Positions 54,025-63,358 of a stretch of 64,000 nucleotides of DNA are shown piece by piece. This stretch comes from Bacilli bacterium (GTDB lineage: Bacteria > Bacillota_I > Bacilli_A > RF39 > UBA660): NCBI GenBank assembly GCA_017544525.1, contig JAFYEA010000025.1, forward strand, positions 62,001 through 126,000, read 5' to 3'. The first letter of the stretch is position 1; every line of letters starts with the position of its first letter. A program made the position numbers and the translations under genes. The notes below the pieces were generated by a model that saw only the letters and a list, made by a program, of their open reading frames with translations, had not been told where the DNA came from and did no database searches.

Positions 54025-54839
54025 TAGTTAATCCCTCCAATCAAATCAGTTCCATATACTTCAGCACTTTTCATTGTGTTTTTTTCTATTTCATCTTGAA
54101 TTAGTGAACTAACAACCTGCATAGTTCCATTTTCAGACCCTTTTTCAGCATACCCAGCATTTCTAGGTATTGGAATAATTCTACCACCAGATTCAGTAGC
54201 TTTTCTTAACAATATGTGCATTTCTTCTGGAACACTAAACATTATGTAAGAAGGTTTTTTAGGAGTATCTGCTGTTTCAAAAACACTATTTCCTGCAGAA
54301 TCAACAACAGCTAACACCTTAATGCTTTCAATAAATTTACCAAACATTAATTGTCCTTTTGGTCCTGCTCCTGGCTTATAATAATACAAATCTATATAAT
54401 TACCTGGGAATATTGAATTTCCATATGTAGTTTCCATATTAACCGTCAAATAAACAACAGTATTACCAACTGCAATGTCTTCATATAAACTTTTTGGAAG
54501 TTGTTCCCATTCTACTACCATATCTTTGTAAAACATACTACCTTCAGGTATTACTGCTTTATTACTAACATATTTTCCAATTACTTCACTTGTTTGAGTA
54601 ATAACGTTTTCATTAACAATTCCACCTGGAACCTTTTTAGTTGAAACCATATCTTTTGTAATTTGAACACGAGGTCCTATTGTAGATACAGCGTAAGGCA
54701 CACTTACAGGTGTTGTTTGTGTCTTAATCCTATAATAATAAGCATAATATAGAACACCAAGAGCTAACAAAATAGCAATAATCGTTACAGTGTTCTTGTT
54801 TTTCAAAAATCTTTTAATCGCAAATCCTATATTTCCCAT
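54024..54839 (-). CDS. cpaB: CpaB/RcpC-like SAF-domain pilus protein, copy 1
   Basis: A 271-residue paralog of the next gene, with the same layout: an N-terminal cytoplasmic stub, one membrane helix (about 18-33), an SAF domain and the TTYGNSIFPGNYIDLYYYK segment. It lacks the C-terminal Cys pair. The two copies are adjacent and similar in the first 200 residues, so duplication is likely. Many Tad loci have one CpaB; two in a row is seen in several Firmicutes. A promoter lies just upstream. Confidence 0.82.
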   Translation of the reverse strand: MGNIGFAIKRFLKNKNTVTIIAILLALGVLYYAYYYRIKTQTTPVSVPYAVSTIGPRVQITKDMVSTKKVPGGIVNENVITQTSEVIGKYVSNKAVIPEGSMFYKDMVVEWEQLPKSLYEDIAVGNTVVYLTVNMETTYGNSIFPGNYIDLYYYKPGAGPKGQLMFGKFIESIKVLAVVDSAGNSVFETADTPKKPSYIMFSVPEEMHILLRKATESGGRIIPIPRNAGYAEKGSENGTMQVVSSLIQDEIEKNTMKSAEVYGTDLIGGIN

Positions 54840-54879
54840 ATTTATTCCTCCATCGAATACTTCTACTCTATTCTAAATA

Positions 54880-54909
54880 ATTATATCATAAAACCTTTTT
54901 AAAATTCAA
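54880..54909 (-). promoter_or_regulatory. promoter of the cpaB-tadABC operon
   Basis: TTGAAT (54904-54909) and TATAAT (54880-54885) on the minus strand, 18 bases apart, with TG before the -10. Confidence 0.68.
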
Positions 54910-54914
54910 TATCA

Positions 54915-54941
54915 AATAAAAAAATCTGGTAAAACCAGATT
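54915..54941 (-). terminator. rho-independent terminator of 54940-55950
   Basis: A perfect 7-bp stem AATCTGG/CCAGATT (54935-54941 with 54923-54929), 5-base loop, followed by T residues. It overlaps the stop codon. Confidence 0.82.
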
Positions 54942-55950
54942 AATTTTCAATTACTTTTTTCAAATAATTCTTATAGTTAGTAACAATTGAATTTACATCA
55001 CTATTATCAACTTTTCCATCGCCATTTATATCAGCAACTTTTAGTTGAGATTCACTTAATATTACATTTGTATTAAGATGATCTTTAATTAATAATGCAT
55101 CCGAAGCAGTAATCATACCATCACCATTAACATCGCCTTTAACAATAGTCATTTTACCCGAAGATATTATATCTTCCAAAGCACTAGCATCATCATTAGC
55201 AACTTTTCCATCTCTATTAATATCTCCAACTATAATTTGAAATAAATCTAAATGTTTATTATTCTTTTTATATGTTCTAATGTAAGTAACATCTTCTGAA
55301 CCAACTTTTCTATCTTTATTTATATCACCAAAATTATAACCATGCATCATACCTTGTTCTAATATTACTAAGTCAGATAAACTTATAGATGAGAAATCGC
55401 CATCTAATTTAGAAAGCATTTCAGTATTAGAACATGATCCTCCTGAATAACAATTAATTGCTGCTAAAATATCTTTTGGATTTAATTCTCCATCACCATT
55501 GATATCTCCATTAGCTGCGCTAATACTTATATTAATTAAACCATCTGCTTCTGAAGTAACTAATATAGCACTAATAAATGTATTAAGATCTAAATCAATT
55601 CCATTACCATTAATACTTGTTTCACCTGAATTAGTAACAATTCTAACAGTTGCTTTAGGTGGATACTCATGAATATCATAAAAATTTAATGTATATGTTT
55701 TATCTGGAGTAACACTTTCTGCAAATCTACGAGTAAATACTGCTACAAATTTTTCTTTAGACATTACTAGTTTTCCAGTTTTCATATAAGAACCATAATC
55801 AACAGCATCTAACATAGATGCTTTCATTATTTCTCTACTTAAATGATAATCTTCTTCATTAATTGTTGTTAATCTTTGTACAAAAACTAAAATAGCTATA
55901 ATAACAACGCCTAATGCAATAATTAAATATCCCCACATTGACTCTTTCAT
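54940..55950 (-). CDS. pseudopilin-like protein with dockerin-type calcium-loop repeats
   Basis: A 336-residue protein. MKESMWGYLIIALGVVIIAILVFVQ is a short leader plus one hydrophobic helix, like the other pilin genes here. After a domain of about 120 residues come five good dockerin/EF-hand-like loops (GDINGDGELNPKD, GDINKDRKVGSED, GDINRDGKVANDD, GDVNGDGMITASD, ADINGDGKVDNSD) and one degenerate loop (GDFSSISLSD). Each loop is followed by a short helix. A dockerin has two loops, so this is a three-pair string. Calcium binding and a role at the pilus tip or base are inferred. Confidence 0.75.
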   Translation of the reverse strand: MKESMWGYLIIALGVVIIAILVFVQRLTTINEEDYHLSREIMKASMLDAVDYGSYMKTGKLVMSKEKFVAVFTRRFAESVTPDKTYTLNFYDIHEYPPKATVRIVTNSGETSINGNGIDLDLNTFISAILVTSEADGLINISISAANGDINGDGELNPKDILAAINCYSGGSCSNTEMLSKLDGDFSSISLSDLVILEQGMMHGYNFGDINKDRKVGSEDVTYIRTYKKNNKHLDLFQIIVGDINRDGKVANDDASALEDIISSGKMTIVKGDVNGDGMITASDALLIKDHLNTNVILSESQLKVADINGDGKVDNSDVNSIVTNYKNYLKKVIEN

Positions 55951-55984
55951 ATAAAACCTTCTTTCAATCTTCTCTATTATTTAC

Positions 55985-55993
55985 ATTATATCA
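55985..55993 (-). promoter_or_regulatory. putative extended -10 promoter of 54940-55950
   Basis: TGATATAAT on the minus strand just after the terminator of the sortase operon, with no clear -35. Confidence 0.5.
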
Positions 55994-56020
55994 AAAAAAA
56001 AAGATATTTGGAATATCTTT
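55991..56020 (-). terminator. rho-independent terminator of the sortase operon
   Basis: AAAGATATT (56012-56020 on the minus strand) pairs with AATATCTTT (56000-56008), 3-base loop, followed by a run of T residues. Confidence 0.78.
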
Positions 56021-56021
56021 T

Positions 56022-56651
56022 TTAAATACCATGTTTAACTTTTCTAAATTTATCATTATAGTATGAAAAAGTACCAACGCATGTTATAACAAACAAAGCA
56101 ATTTTAACACCCCAAGATCCTGCAAATTCCACTACTTTATCTAAAAGAGTAACTTCCTTTTCTTCAGGTTTTTCTTCTTCTTGCTTATAACCATTATCAA
56201 TGTTCTTCTTTGCCATTTCAAATAATTCTCTTGAAGGAGATAAAGATAAAAATTGAGTAGAACAATAACTTAATCTATTTTCATAACCAATACAATCACT
56301 AGTACCATAAAAAGGATTATAATATGGTTCATTTATATTAATTATCCTAACTGCATTATTACATCCATCTGCACCATATACATATATTTCCATATTCTTT
56401 CCTTGTTCAATTCCTGTTAATTGTATTTCCCCTTCTATTGGGTAATAATTCTTTTTATCATATTGAAAATGTAATCCATCAATAACATTATAGAATGTTA
56501 TATTATAATTCATTCTCGATAGTCTAAAATCATTATCATATGTTATTTTACTAGCATAAGATGAATATTCATCATATAAAGAAGTATTACATTCACTAGC
56601 ACTCACAACAAATGGAATAAATAATAATAATATAAGAATTATTTTTTTCAT
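56022..56651 (-). CDS. secreted single-pass membrane protein, 209 aa
   Basis: A signal peptide (about 1-18, SAS then ECN) precedes an exported domain with several Cys and IYVYGADGCNNAVRIININEPYYNPF, a Glu/Lys-rich linker (EEEKPEEKE) and a C-terminal helix (about 182-198) with a basic tail. The layout matches that of the 222-residue gene at 62666-63334, including mature EC(N) and the YG..(A)C.N core, so the two are paralogs. I know no function. The gene overlaps the sortase gene by 4 bases. Confidence 0.7.
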   Translation of the reverse strand: MKKIILILLLFIPFVVSASECNTSLYDEYSSYASKITYDNDFRLSRMNYNITFYNVIDGLHFQYDKKNYYPIEGEIQLTGIEQGKNMEIYVYGADGCNNAVRIININEPYYNPFYGTSDCIGYENRLSYCSTQFLSLSPSRELFEMAKKNIDNGYKQEEEKPEEKEVTLLDKVVEFAGSWGVKIALFVITCVGTFSYYNDKFRKVKHGI

Positions 56652-58327
56652 TCTGTCTTTTCCCCTTCCTCATTCTCTTCTATATTTTCCTCTGTTTCTT
56701 CTTCCTTATCTCTTATTAATACAGCATGAACAACAAGTCTTCTATTATTACCACCAGCACAAGTAGATAATGTTAATATTTTATCATTTTCATCTAAGTC
56801 CTCTTTACTCTTAAAACTGCTTCTACCTTTTATCATTTTAATAAATGCTAACTTTTCTTCAACAGAATCAAAATTAGTAATTAAATAATCAGTAGTATAA
56901 TCAACTTTATATGCAGAGAATATTTTAAATTTATAATTACCTTTTTCAGTATCAAAAGTAATTATCATATTATCTTCATTTTTTCTCCATGTAGTATTTA
57001 ATACTTTTTTTAATGTTCCAAACATAGTACCATTCAACATACTATGACCATATATTATTGTATTATCATCAAAATTATCTATATGATTTCTATAATCCAT
57101 ATAAATCCAACCCATACTAGTTTTCTTTTTATAAAAATCATTTTTTAAATAATAATTGTTATCTGAATGTTGTACTACTGGATATGATATTTCGGTATTT
57201 TTAACTATTAAATATCCTTTAGTTTCTTTATTTATTTTCTTTAATGATTTAAATGAATTACTAAATGTATATTTAGATTTAATCTCCTCTTTAGTTAAAT
57301 TTTGATCAAATTGCATATCTTCATCAGGTAATTCATCATATTCATCATCATCTTCATCATCAGAATATTCAATAGTTCTATTATCAATACTAGCTATTTG
57401 ATTTCTTAATTGTTCTACACTTATTTCTTCAATATAATCATATGCTTTTACAATTATTAAAGATACAACACATACATAAACACATAAAATAGAAATAAGT
57501 TTTAAATTATTAAACGTTAATTGTTTAAATAAATTATTTCTTAAAAAAGAATTAGCATATATTATTCTAAATTCACAAGTATAATCTTCCTTACATTTTT
57601 CACTTAATTCTCTTAACCAAGCAAAATTATTTACAATAAAGTTCCCTTTATCATAACCTTGATGAAAGAATACAACAACATTCCTAGATTCATCATTTTT
57701 AACTAAATCTACAATAGATTCAATCAATTCTTTAGAGTACACATATACATGAATAGCTTTTAAATTATAATTAATTTTTAAAAACTCTCTTAAATCTTCA
57801 ATTAATTCGGGATATTCCTCAGTTATTTTAATAACATTTTTATAATATAATGTATCTTTCTCAAAAGCATCTTGTTGACTAAAGAAATTCCATGTAATTT
57901 CCTTCATAGAAGATGTATATATATTAACACCCTTTGCCTTAAATTTATCTTGAACACTTACAGGCATATAATAACAATAAATATTTTTAATAGTCTTACA
58001 ATTTAAAAATAAATCATAATCTTTTAAATCTAAGGTAGAACAAAAATCTAATATTATATTACTTAATTTAAAACCGTTAATCATAGGTATTACATATTTA
58101 AATGTAACTAATCTCTTTATTTTTAAATTAACATAATCAACTGTCTTATTAGTATTTAATACTTCATATATATTAGAACAATTATTTTTAAAATATTTTA
58201 GAGTATAAAAAAGAAAGCCTTTATAGAAACGGTTTTTATTAACAAATACTTTTTCTTCATCAGAAACATTTCTATAATCCAAGACTATTGTATTATCATT
58301 AACGGATAAAACTATATACTCTTTCAT
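56648..58327 (-). CDS. class B sortase with large N-terminal cytoplasmic domain
   Basis: A 559-residue protein. Residues 1-270 form a soluble domain of unknown family (FYKGFLFYTLKYFKNNCSNI and VVVFFHQGYDKGNF, with a Rossmann-like feel). One membrane helix lies near 275-297, then a linker rich in Asp/Glu (about 325-345), and a C-terminal class B sortase domain with His428 (IIYGHSMLNGTMFG), Cys523 (LSTCAGG) and Arg530 (RRLVVHA) as the catalytic triad. This is an odd topology, as SrtB is usually about 240 residues with a short N-terminus. The gene probably handles the surface proteins of this locus. Confidence 0.85.
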   Translation of the reverse strand: MKEYIVLSVNDNTIVLDYRNVSDEEKVFVNKNRFYKGFLFYTLKYFKNNCSNIYEVLNTNKTVDYVNLKIKRLVTFKYVIPMINGFKLSNIILDFCSTLDLKDYDLFLNCKTIKNIYCYYMPVSVQDKFKAKGVNIYTSSMKEITWNFFSQQDAFEKDTLYYKNVIKITEEYPELIEDLREFLKINYNLKAIHVYVYSKELIESIVDLVKNDESRNVVVFFHQGYDKGNFIVNNFAWLRELSEKCKEDYTCEFRIIYANSFLRNNLFKQLTFNNLKLISILCVYVCVVSLIIVKAYDYIEEISVEQLRNQIASIDNRTIEYSDDEDDDEYDELPDEDMQFDQNLTKEEIKSKYTFSNSFKSLKKINKETKGYLIVKNTEISYPVVQHSDNNYYLKNDFYKKKTSMGWIYMDYRNHIDNFDDNTIIYGHSMLNGTMFGTLKKVLNTTWRKNEDNMIITFDTEKGNYKFKIFSAYKVDYTTDYLITNFDSVEEKLAFIKMIKGRSSFKSKEDLDENDKILTLSTCAGGNNRRLVVHAVLIRDKEEETEENIEENEEGEKTE

Positions 58328-58371
58328 ATAATCTCCTACCCTATAAATATAATATCATAAAAATAAGCAAA

Positions 58372-58404
58372 AAAAAATATGAAACTATATAATTCCATAT
58401 TTAG
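58372..58404 (-). terminator. rho-independent terminator of 58385-58888
   Basis: ATATGGAA pairs with TTTCATAT (8 bp, one G-T), 8-base loop, followed by a run of T residues on the minus strand. It contains part of the final codons of the thioredoxin-fold gene. Confidence 0.6.
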
Positions 58405-58888
58405 TTAACAGATATTCTAGTGAGTCATTATCTATCATTTTATCTTTACTATCAACTATTTCAACAACCTCTCCATTTTTAACATATACTAACATTGGTG
58501 CTACAACATCTTCACCTTCTAACATTAATTTCTCACTAACAATCTTTTTATCTATATTTGTTATATCCCAATAAATAATTAAATCATTTAAATTGTTTTT
58601 TGAAATCTCTCTAAATAATTTCTTTTCCATATTTTTTACTTTGGAAGAATCATTAAAACCAACATAAATAATTCCCTCAGTTATTTCAGATAATGCAAAA
58701 TCAAAATTATCAGAATTAATTTGATAAATAGTCTTATCATTAAATATACTTGAATTAGATACACTATATTGATAAGTCAAATACATATTTCTGATGTAAA
58801 TAGTTAAAACAATAACTAATATAGATACAACAATTACTATGTAATAATTCTTTCTAGGAACTTCTCTATTGTTTTTAATTATACTCAT
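58385..58888 (-). CDS. membrane-anchored thioredoxin-fold protein without CXXC
   Basis: One N-terminal helix (about 15-33) and an extracellular domain with the pattern of a thioredoxin fold: GIIYVGFNDSSKVKNMEKKL in place of the CXXC helix, IIYWDITN, then APMLVYVKNGEVVEIVD with the cis-proline position. No Cys is present in the domain. The closest types are the Tlp-like thioredoxin-fold accessory proteins found next to bacteriocin or surface loci. It could act as a binding or chaperone domain for the Cys-rich proteins. That is inference. Confidence 0.65.
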   Translation of the reverse strand: MSIIKNNREVPRKNYYIVIVVSILVIVLTIYIRNMYLTYQYSVSNSSIFNDKTIYQINSDNFDFALSEITEGIIYVGFNDSSKVKNMEKKLFREISKNNLNDLIIYWDITNIDKKIVSEKLMLEGEDVVAPMLVYVKNGEVVEIVDSKDKMIDNDSLEYLLTKYGII

Positions 58889-58911
58889 AAATCCTCCATT
58901 AACATATATTT

Positions 58912-58940
58912 ATTCTATCATATAATTATATGATTTTCAA
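58912..58940 (-). promoter_or_regulatory. promoter of 58385-58888
   Basis: TTGAAA (58935-58940) and TAGAAT (58912-58917) on the minus strand, 17 bases apart. Confidence 0.6.
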
Positions 58941-58941
58941 A

Positions 58942-58974
58942 CAAAGAAAAAGAAAGACTTTTTAAATCTTTCTA
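58942..58974 (-). terminator. rho-independent terminator of 58972-62664
   Basis: GAAAGATTT pairs with AAGTCTTTC (9 bp with one G-T) and is followed on the minus strand by TTTTTC. It lies right after the stop codon. Confidence 0.6.
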
Positions 58975-61900
58975 TTCTTCAATTCCTCTAGTGTGATTTG
59001 AAATACCATCACTATAATCCGGATTAATAGTACCATAAATATCAGTACCATTCTCCACGCTTCCTTTTCTAAGTTCATCTAGATATGTACTTGTACAATT
59101 CCTATATGTTCCATCAACAACAGTACAATTGAATATTCTTTCATTAGAATATACCCCATTATTTCTATTATAATCACCCTTAACACTTCTTATTTGATCA
59201 GGAGATAATGTAATACTATATTCTAAATAATCATCTGATGTTTGCAATGTACTTGAAGATTCTTGAATAGCTCCAGTAGCAATTATACCTTCACTACTTG
59301 CCCAGTTACTATCTTCAGGTGCTGTTGGATTAAATAAACTAGATAATTCAACATTTCTATAAATAGTACCTTCTTCACGTTCAATAGTTGTTGGTTTTTC
59401 AACATCAATATAACAACTAAATTCTTTATGATCATTTACAACTGATGTGAAGTCATCACTAGGATAATTTCTCTTAAATGTAGCTATATTTTGTACATTA
59501 TGGCTAACATTACAACGACTTAAGTCACTAGACATTCTTGTACATACATTATATGCATTCTTAGAGATTGGATAAGTGTATTTATCTAAATAAATATATC
59601 CAGGTAATTCTCCATCCTTATTAACATTTTGAACTTTTCCAGAACCAGGTTCAGTTTGGAATAAATCATCATTATAGAATCCAAATTCAACAGTTGTTTC
59701 AAATACCGCATAATCATTAGTTGGCACTTTATATTTAATTTTTGATTTTTTTGTTTTACCATTTATTACTCTAGTCTTAGTTATCTCAATAGAATCAAGT
59801 TCATGAGATCTAGTACTAAACAATGCTGGATCAAAAGTATAAACATCTGCTTTTGTATTATCACCAGATTCATTTAATGCTTCATTATATTCAAAACATG
59901 AAGTACCGCTACAATATTTAACTTTTGATATTGATGAATGAATCGTTGATTCTCTATCATCATCTTTATCAATTCCTGATACTCGAGGTATTGTATAATC
60001 ATAATTACTTGTCTTCTTACCTACAGTAGCATCTTTATTAATAATCTCTGCTCCACCTTGATAAGAAACATTTTCCATGGTAACACAATTATTTACAAAG
60101 TTACCTTCATTATCAAATCCAATGCTGCATCCATTTAAACCATAATTCTTTTCAAGACTATATATATTCTTAGTAACATTTTCATAAACATTCTTAACTT
60201 CAATATCTTTTGGAACAGTTAAGTTACTTGGGAATTTATTCTTAGCATATAAGTTACAATTATATAAATCATATACTAATTTATTAATAACTTCTTTTCT
60301 TGAACCTTCATCAGCTGATTTATATACTAGAACTGATAATAAATCATAGAAGTTTTGTAATTTATCTTTTCCAGTTGCTTTTGTTATTTCATCATCAGTA
60401 ATACCATATATTCTTTGCCAATTAATTTCATTAGGAATACTATTATAATAAATTTCAGATACACAAGTTCTCTTTTCTTTTATTATGTTTGTTAATAACT
60501 TGTTTGTCTTTCTTTGTTTATTAGCAGTAAACTCAATATCATATTTAAATGATTTACCAGAAGTTGCTTTTACTTTATCAGGCATAATATATTCAACACT
60601 ATCACTACAATAAACTCTACATAAGTTAGTATTAACACCAAATTGATTACTATAATCATAATATGATGTCTTATTCTTAGAATTTAATATACAGTTTAGA
60701 GGTGGATCTTTAACGTATGAAGTATATACTTGATTATATCCCCCACTTTCAGAACATTGACCAAAATTGCTAGATACTCTTGTATCAAAGTTTGTACAAG
60801 TTCCTCCACCACATCTAGGAATTATCCTAAATCTAGTTTCACCTCTATCAATTGTTGTTTCATGCTCTGTTTTATTCTTATCATAATAAGCAAACATTAT
60901 TTGACTTTCATCAGGATTAGCACATGCTATATATTTTCTAACACTTCTACTAGAAATAACTTTATCATAATGAACTATAACTATAGGTGTAATTCCTTCT
61001 CTTTGCATATCACATATTGCAAATTTAAGTTTCTTAGAATAACATCCATAACCCTTTAAGTCACATTCGTCAACTTTAATTTGATCTAATACATTTCCAT
61101 CTTCATCAACTAATATATTTCCATCTTCATCTACAATTGTAAATGTTACTCTACAATATGGAAGAATCTTAGTTGCATCTACTTTAGTTTTATAATACTC
61201 ATAAGTTGGATCATTCTCTACTCTAATACAATCTACTTTTATATCACTTTCAAGTGAATGAACAACTTCATCATACTTTATAACAATTCTACTTTCAGTA
61301 ATTACTCCTGTTGTAACTTCTTCAATATTAGCTCCAGTTGGTAGTATTCCATATTGACTACCATATAACTCAGCTAAGTGTGCTTGCATATCTTTATTAC
61401 CTATTAAAGTATTAAAGTATAATGCAAATGCATTCTTAAGCATATCTCCGCCATTACAAGCAAGTCCCCATCTTTCACAAGTGACTTCAACAAAGAATGG
61501 TTTTAATTCTTGTACTTTATATTTTGTAGAATCTGTTATTTTTTCAAAATAAGTTTTTGTAATATAATCAAGAGTTATTTTATAAACATTTGTATATTCT
61601 CCATCATCTCCAGGTAAGAAGAATACAAATTCATTACAAGATCCTCCTTTTGCATTTGGAAGACCAGTTAATTCAAATCCTCTTCTACCAGAGTGAGCAC
61701 TCCATAATCTTAATGCAAAATCTAAAGAAGTATTTGAAATCTCATACCCTTGTTGATGATTCCAAGCACCTTCAATTAAAATATTTGCATAACCACAATC
61801 TATAGTGCTATTACTACTTGAACAAGTAGTAGGATCAAATCTCTTATCATAAATATAATTGTTTTGTCCAGCAGGTGTATATTCTGGGAAGTTATCATTT

Positions 61901-62664
61901 GGATTAACACAGTATGCTATGTTATCTCCAATACTAAACTTATCAGTACATGCTGGATTTAAATGTTCAGTTACTTTAGTACATGTATACACAGGGCACA
62001 TTAATTGATAACTAATTTCGCTACATGTACAAGAAGAAGATTTTTCTTTTGAAATACAAGCCGCAACCGCTTCATCATTTGTCTTATCTTTAGTAACAGT
62101 TCCCAATGGTACTGAAGCAGGTTTTGAATATTTACATGTTTCACCACTTTTTGTTTTTTCTTCTTCAACAGTATATCCTTCAATTGCAGGACAACCATAA
62201 TAATATCCTATTTGATCTGAAGGACAAGGATTTGCCTTCCCTGTTTCTTCGTTTATTCCCGGATCAATTTTACAATAAGTATCAGTAACCACTGTTGTTG
62301 CTGTCTTATATGCTGTACATGTTGCTGTTGCATCAACATGTGAATCATCATTACATAATGGAACCTTTATTTCAGAAGCGCTTTTACCGCTTAAACTAGC
62401 AGCAACTATTGTTACTTCTATTTTTCTTTGATTCCATGCATCAATATAATGATCTGATGCAGATCCTCTTCCATCATAATCATCTGCAAAATCCCATTTG
62501 CAAACAGGTAAATCAACATCAAAATCACCAGTTGATATTTCATATAAATCAATATGAGTATCACATTCAAGGTTATCACTACTTGCTACACCTGCTTTTA
62601 CAATAGGAATAAATACAAATAACGTAAATGCTAATAAAACTAATAATTTACTTTTATATTTCAT
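58972..62664 (-). CDS. giant Cys-rich secreted surface protein, 1230 aa
   Basis: A 1230-residue protein with a signal peptide (about 1-24, VKAGVASS) and about 43 Cys spread along the chain, which implies many disulfides outside the cell. There is no C-terminal helix and no LPXTG or clear NPQTN motif; the last 30 residues are STYLDELRKGSVENGTD then YGTINPDYSDGISNH. I recognise no domain; the early part resembles a disulfide-rich adhesin. Its C-terminal 160 residues are a clear paralog of the gene cut by the window edge. It follows a 222-residue membrane gene by 1 base with a GAGGGGGGA site. Confidence 0.78.
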   Translation of the reverse strand: MKYKSKLLVLLAFTLFVFIPIVKAGVASSDNLECDTHIDLYEISTGDFDVDLPVCKWDFADDYDGRGSASDHYIDAWNQRKIEVTIVAASLSGKSASEIKVPLCNDDSHVDATATCTAYKTATTVVTDTYCKIDPGINEETGKANPCPSDQIGYYYGCPAIEGYTVEEEKTKSGETCKYSKPASVPLGTVTKDKTNDEAVAACISKEKSSSCTCSEISYQLMCPVYTCTKVTEHLNPACTDKFSIGDNIAYCVNPNDNFPEYTPAGQNNYIYDKRFDPTTCSSSNSTIDCGYANILIEGAWNHQQGYEISNTSLDFALRLWSAHSGRRGFELTGLPNAKGGSCNEFVFFLPGDDGEYTNVYKITLDYITKTYFEKITDSTKYKVQELKPFFVEVTCERWGLACNGGDMLKNAFALYFNTLIGNKDMQAHLAELYGSQYGILPTGANIEEVTTGVITESRIVIKYDEVVHSLESDIKVDCIRVENDPTYEYYKTKVDATKILPYCRVTFTIVDEDGNILVDEDGNVLDQIKVDECDLKGYGCYSKKLKFAICDMQREGITPIVIVHYDKVISSRSVRKYIACANPDESQIMFAYYDKNKTEHETTIDRGETRFRIIPRCGGGTCTNFDTRVSSNFGQCSESGGYNQVYTSYVKDPPLNCILNSKNKTSYYDYSNQFGVNTNLCRVYCSDSVEYIMPDKVKATSGKSFKYDIEFTANKQRKTNKLLTNIIKEKRTCVSEIYYNSIPNEINWQRIYGITDDEITKATGKDKLQNFYDLLSVLVYKSADEGSRKEVINKLVYDLYNCNLYAKNKFPSNLTVPKDIEVKNVYENVTKNIYSLEKNYGLNGCSIGFDNEGNFVNNCVTMENVSYQGGAEIINKDATVGKKTSNYDYTIPRVSGIDKDDDRESTIHSSISKVKYCSGTSCFEYNEALNESGDNTKADVYTFDPALFSTRSHELDSIEITKTRVINGKTKKSKIKYKVPTNDYAVFETTVEFGFYNDDLFQTEPGSGKVQNVNKDGELPGYIYLDKYTYPISKNAYNVCTRMSSDLSRCNVSHNVQNIATFKRNYPSDDFTSVVNDHKEFSCYIDVEKPTTIEREEGTIYRNVELSSLFNPTAPEDSNWASSEGIIATGAIQESSSTLQTSDDYLEYSITLSPDQIRSVKGDYNRNNGVYSNERIFNCTVVDGTYRNCTSTYLDELRKGSVENGTDIYGTINPDYSDGISNHTRGIEE

Positions 62665-62665
62665 A

Positions 62666-63334
62666 TTATTTTTCCCCCCTCTTGGTTTTATAGTTTTTAA
62701 CTCTAATAATATAAATTATTGTTACAATTACAAAAGGAATAATTATATATATTAAATATTCTTTCATAACACTTAATATTTTGTATAATGTTGAATCAGT
62801 TTTAACATCTTTTCTAGTATACTCATCAACTTTATCTTTAAATTCCTTTTCAGTCATATTTTCAGTTGAATCAGTAAATGTCTTACATAACTCATAATCT
62901 TTATTATCTTTACAAGCAACTGCTTTAGACATTTCATTGTATCTAGGAACGGTAACCTCAAGAGTTCTTAGTAATTCATTAGGACAGGCGCTATTTTTAT
63001 TACCATATACTTGAATTTTATATGTTTCTTTTTCTAAATTAGTATAGCACCCTACTCCATATACATTAGTTTCTTTTCCTTCATATTTTTCAGCAAAAGC
63101 ACTTACACCAGAAGCATCTGTTACTTTAATTTTAACATCATCCCTTAATGGATTAATTGTAATAAAGTAAGCAAATGGAAATGCAAGTGAATCTGATTTC
63201 TCATTTAAAACATACTCTCCTTTTATAGTTGTTGCCCATTCATTTAATTCTTCATTATTACATTCTGCCTTTAATAAAGTATTAAATGAAAATAAAATAA
63301 CAAAACTAAATATTAATAAAAATAGTTTTTTCAT
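62666..63334 (-). CDS. secreted single-pass membrane protein, 222 aa
   Basis: A signal peptide (about 1-23, LLKAECNN) precedes an exported domain with six Cys and ends in one membrane helix (about 190-211) with a basic tail. KIQVYGNKNSACPNELLRTLEVTVPRY matches the corresponding part of the 209-residue gene at 56022-56651. The gene lies 1 base before the giant Cys-rich gene, so the two are made together; a membrane partner or anchor for that protein is a reasonable inference. Function unknown. Confidence 0.72.
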   Translation of the reverse strand: MKKLFLLIFSFVILFSFNTLLKAECNNEELNEWATTIKGEYVLNEKSDSLAFPFAYFITINPLRDDVKIKVTDASGVSAFAEKYEGKETNVYGVGCYTNLEKETYKIQVYGNKNSACPNELLRTLEVTVPRYNEMSKAVACKDNKDYELCKTFTDSTENMTEKEFKDKVDEYTRKDVKTDSTLYKILSVMKEYLIYIIIPFVIVTIIYIIRVKNYKTKRGEK

Positions 63335-63358
63335 ATTTCACCTTCTATTCTATATATC

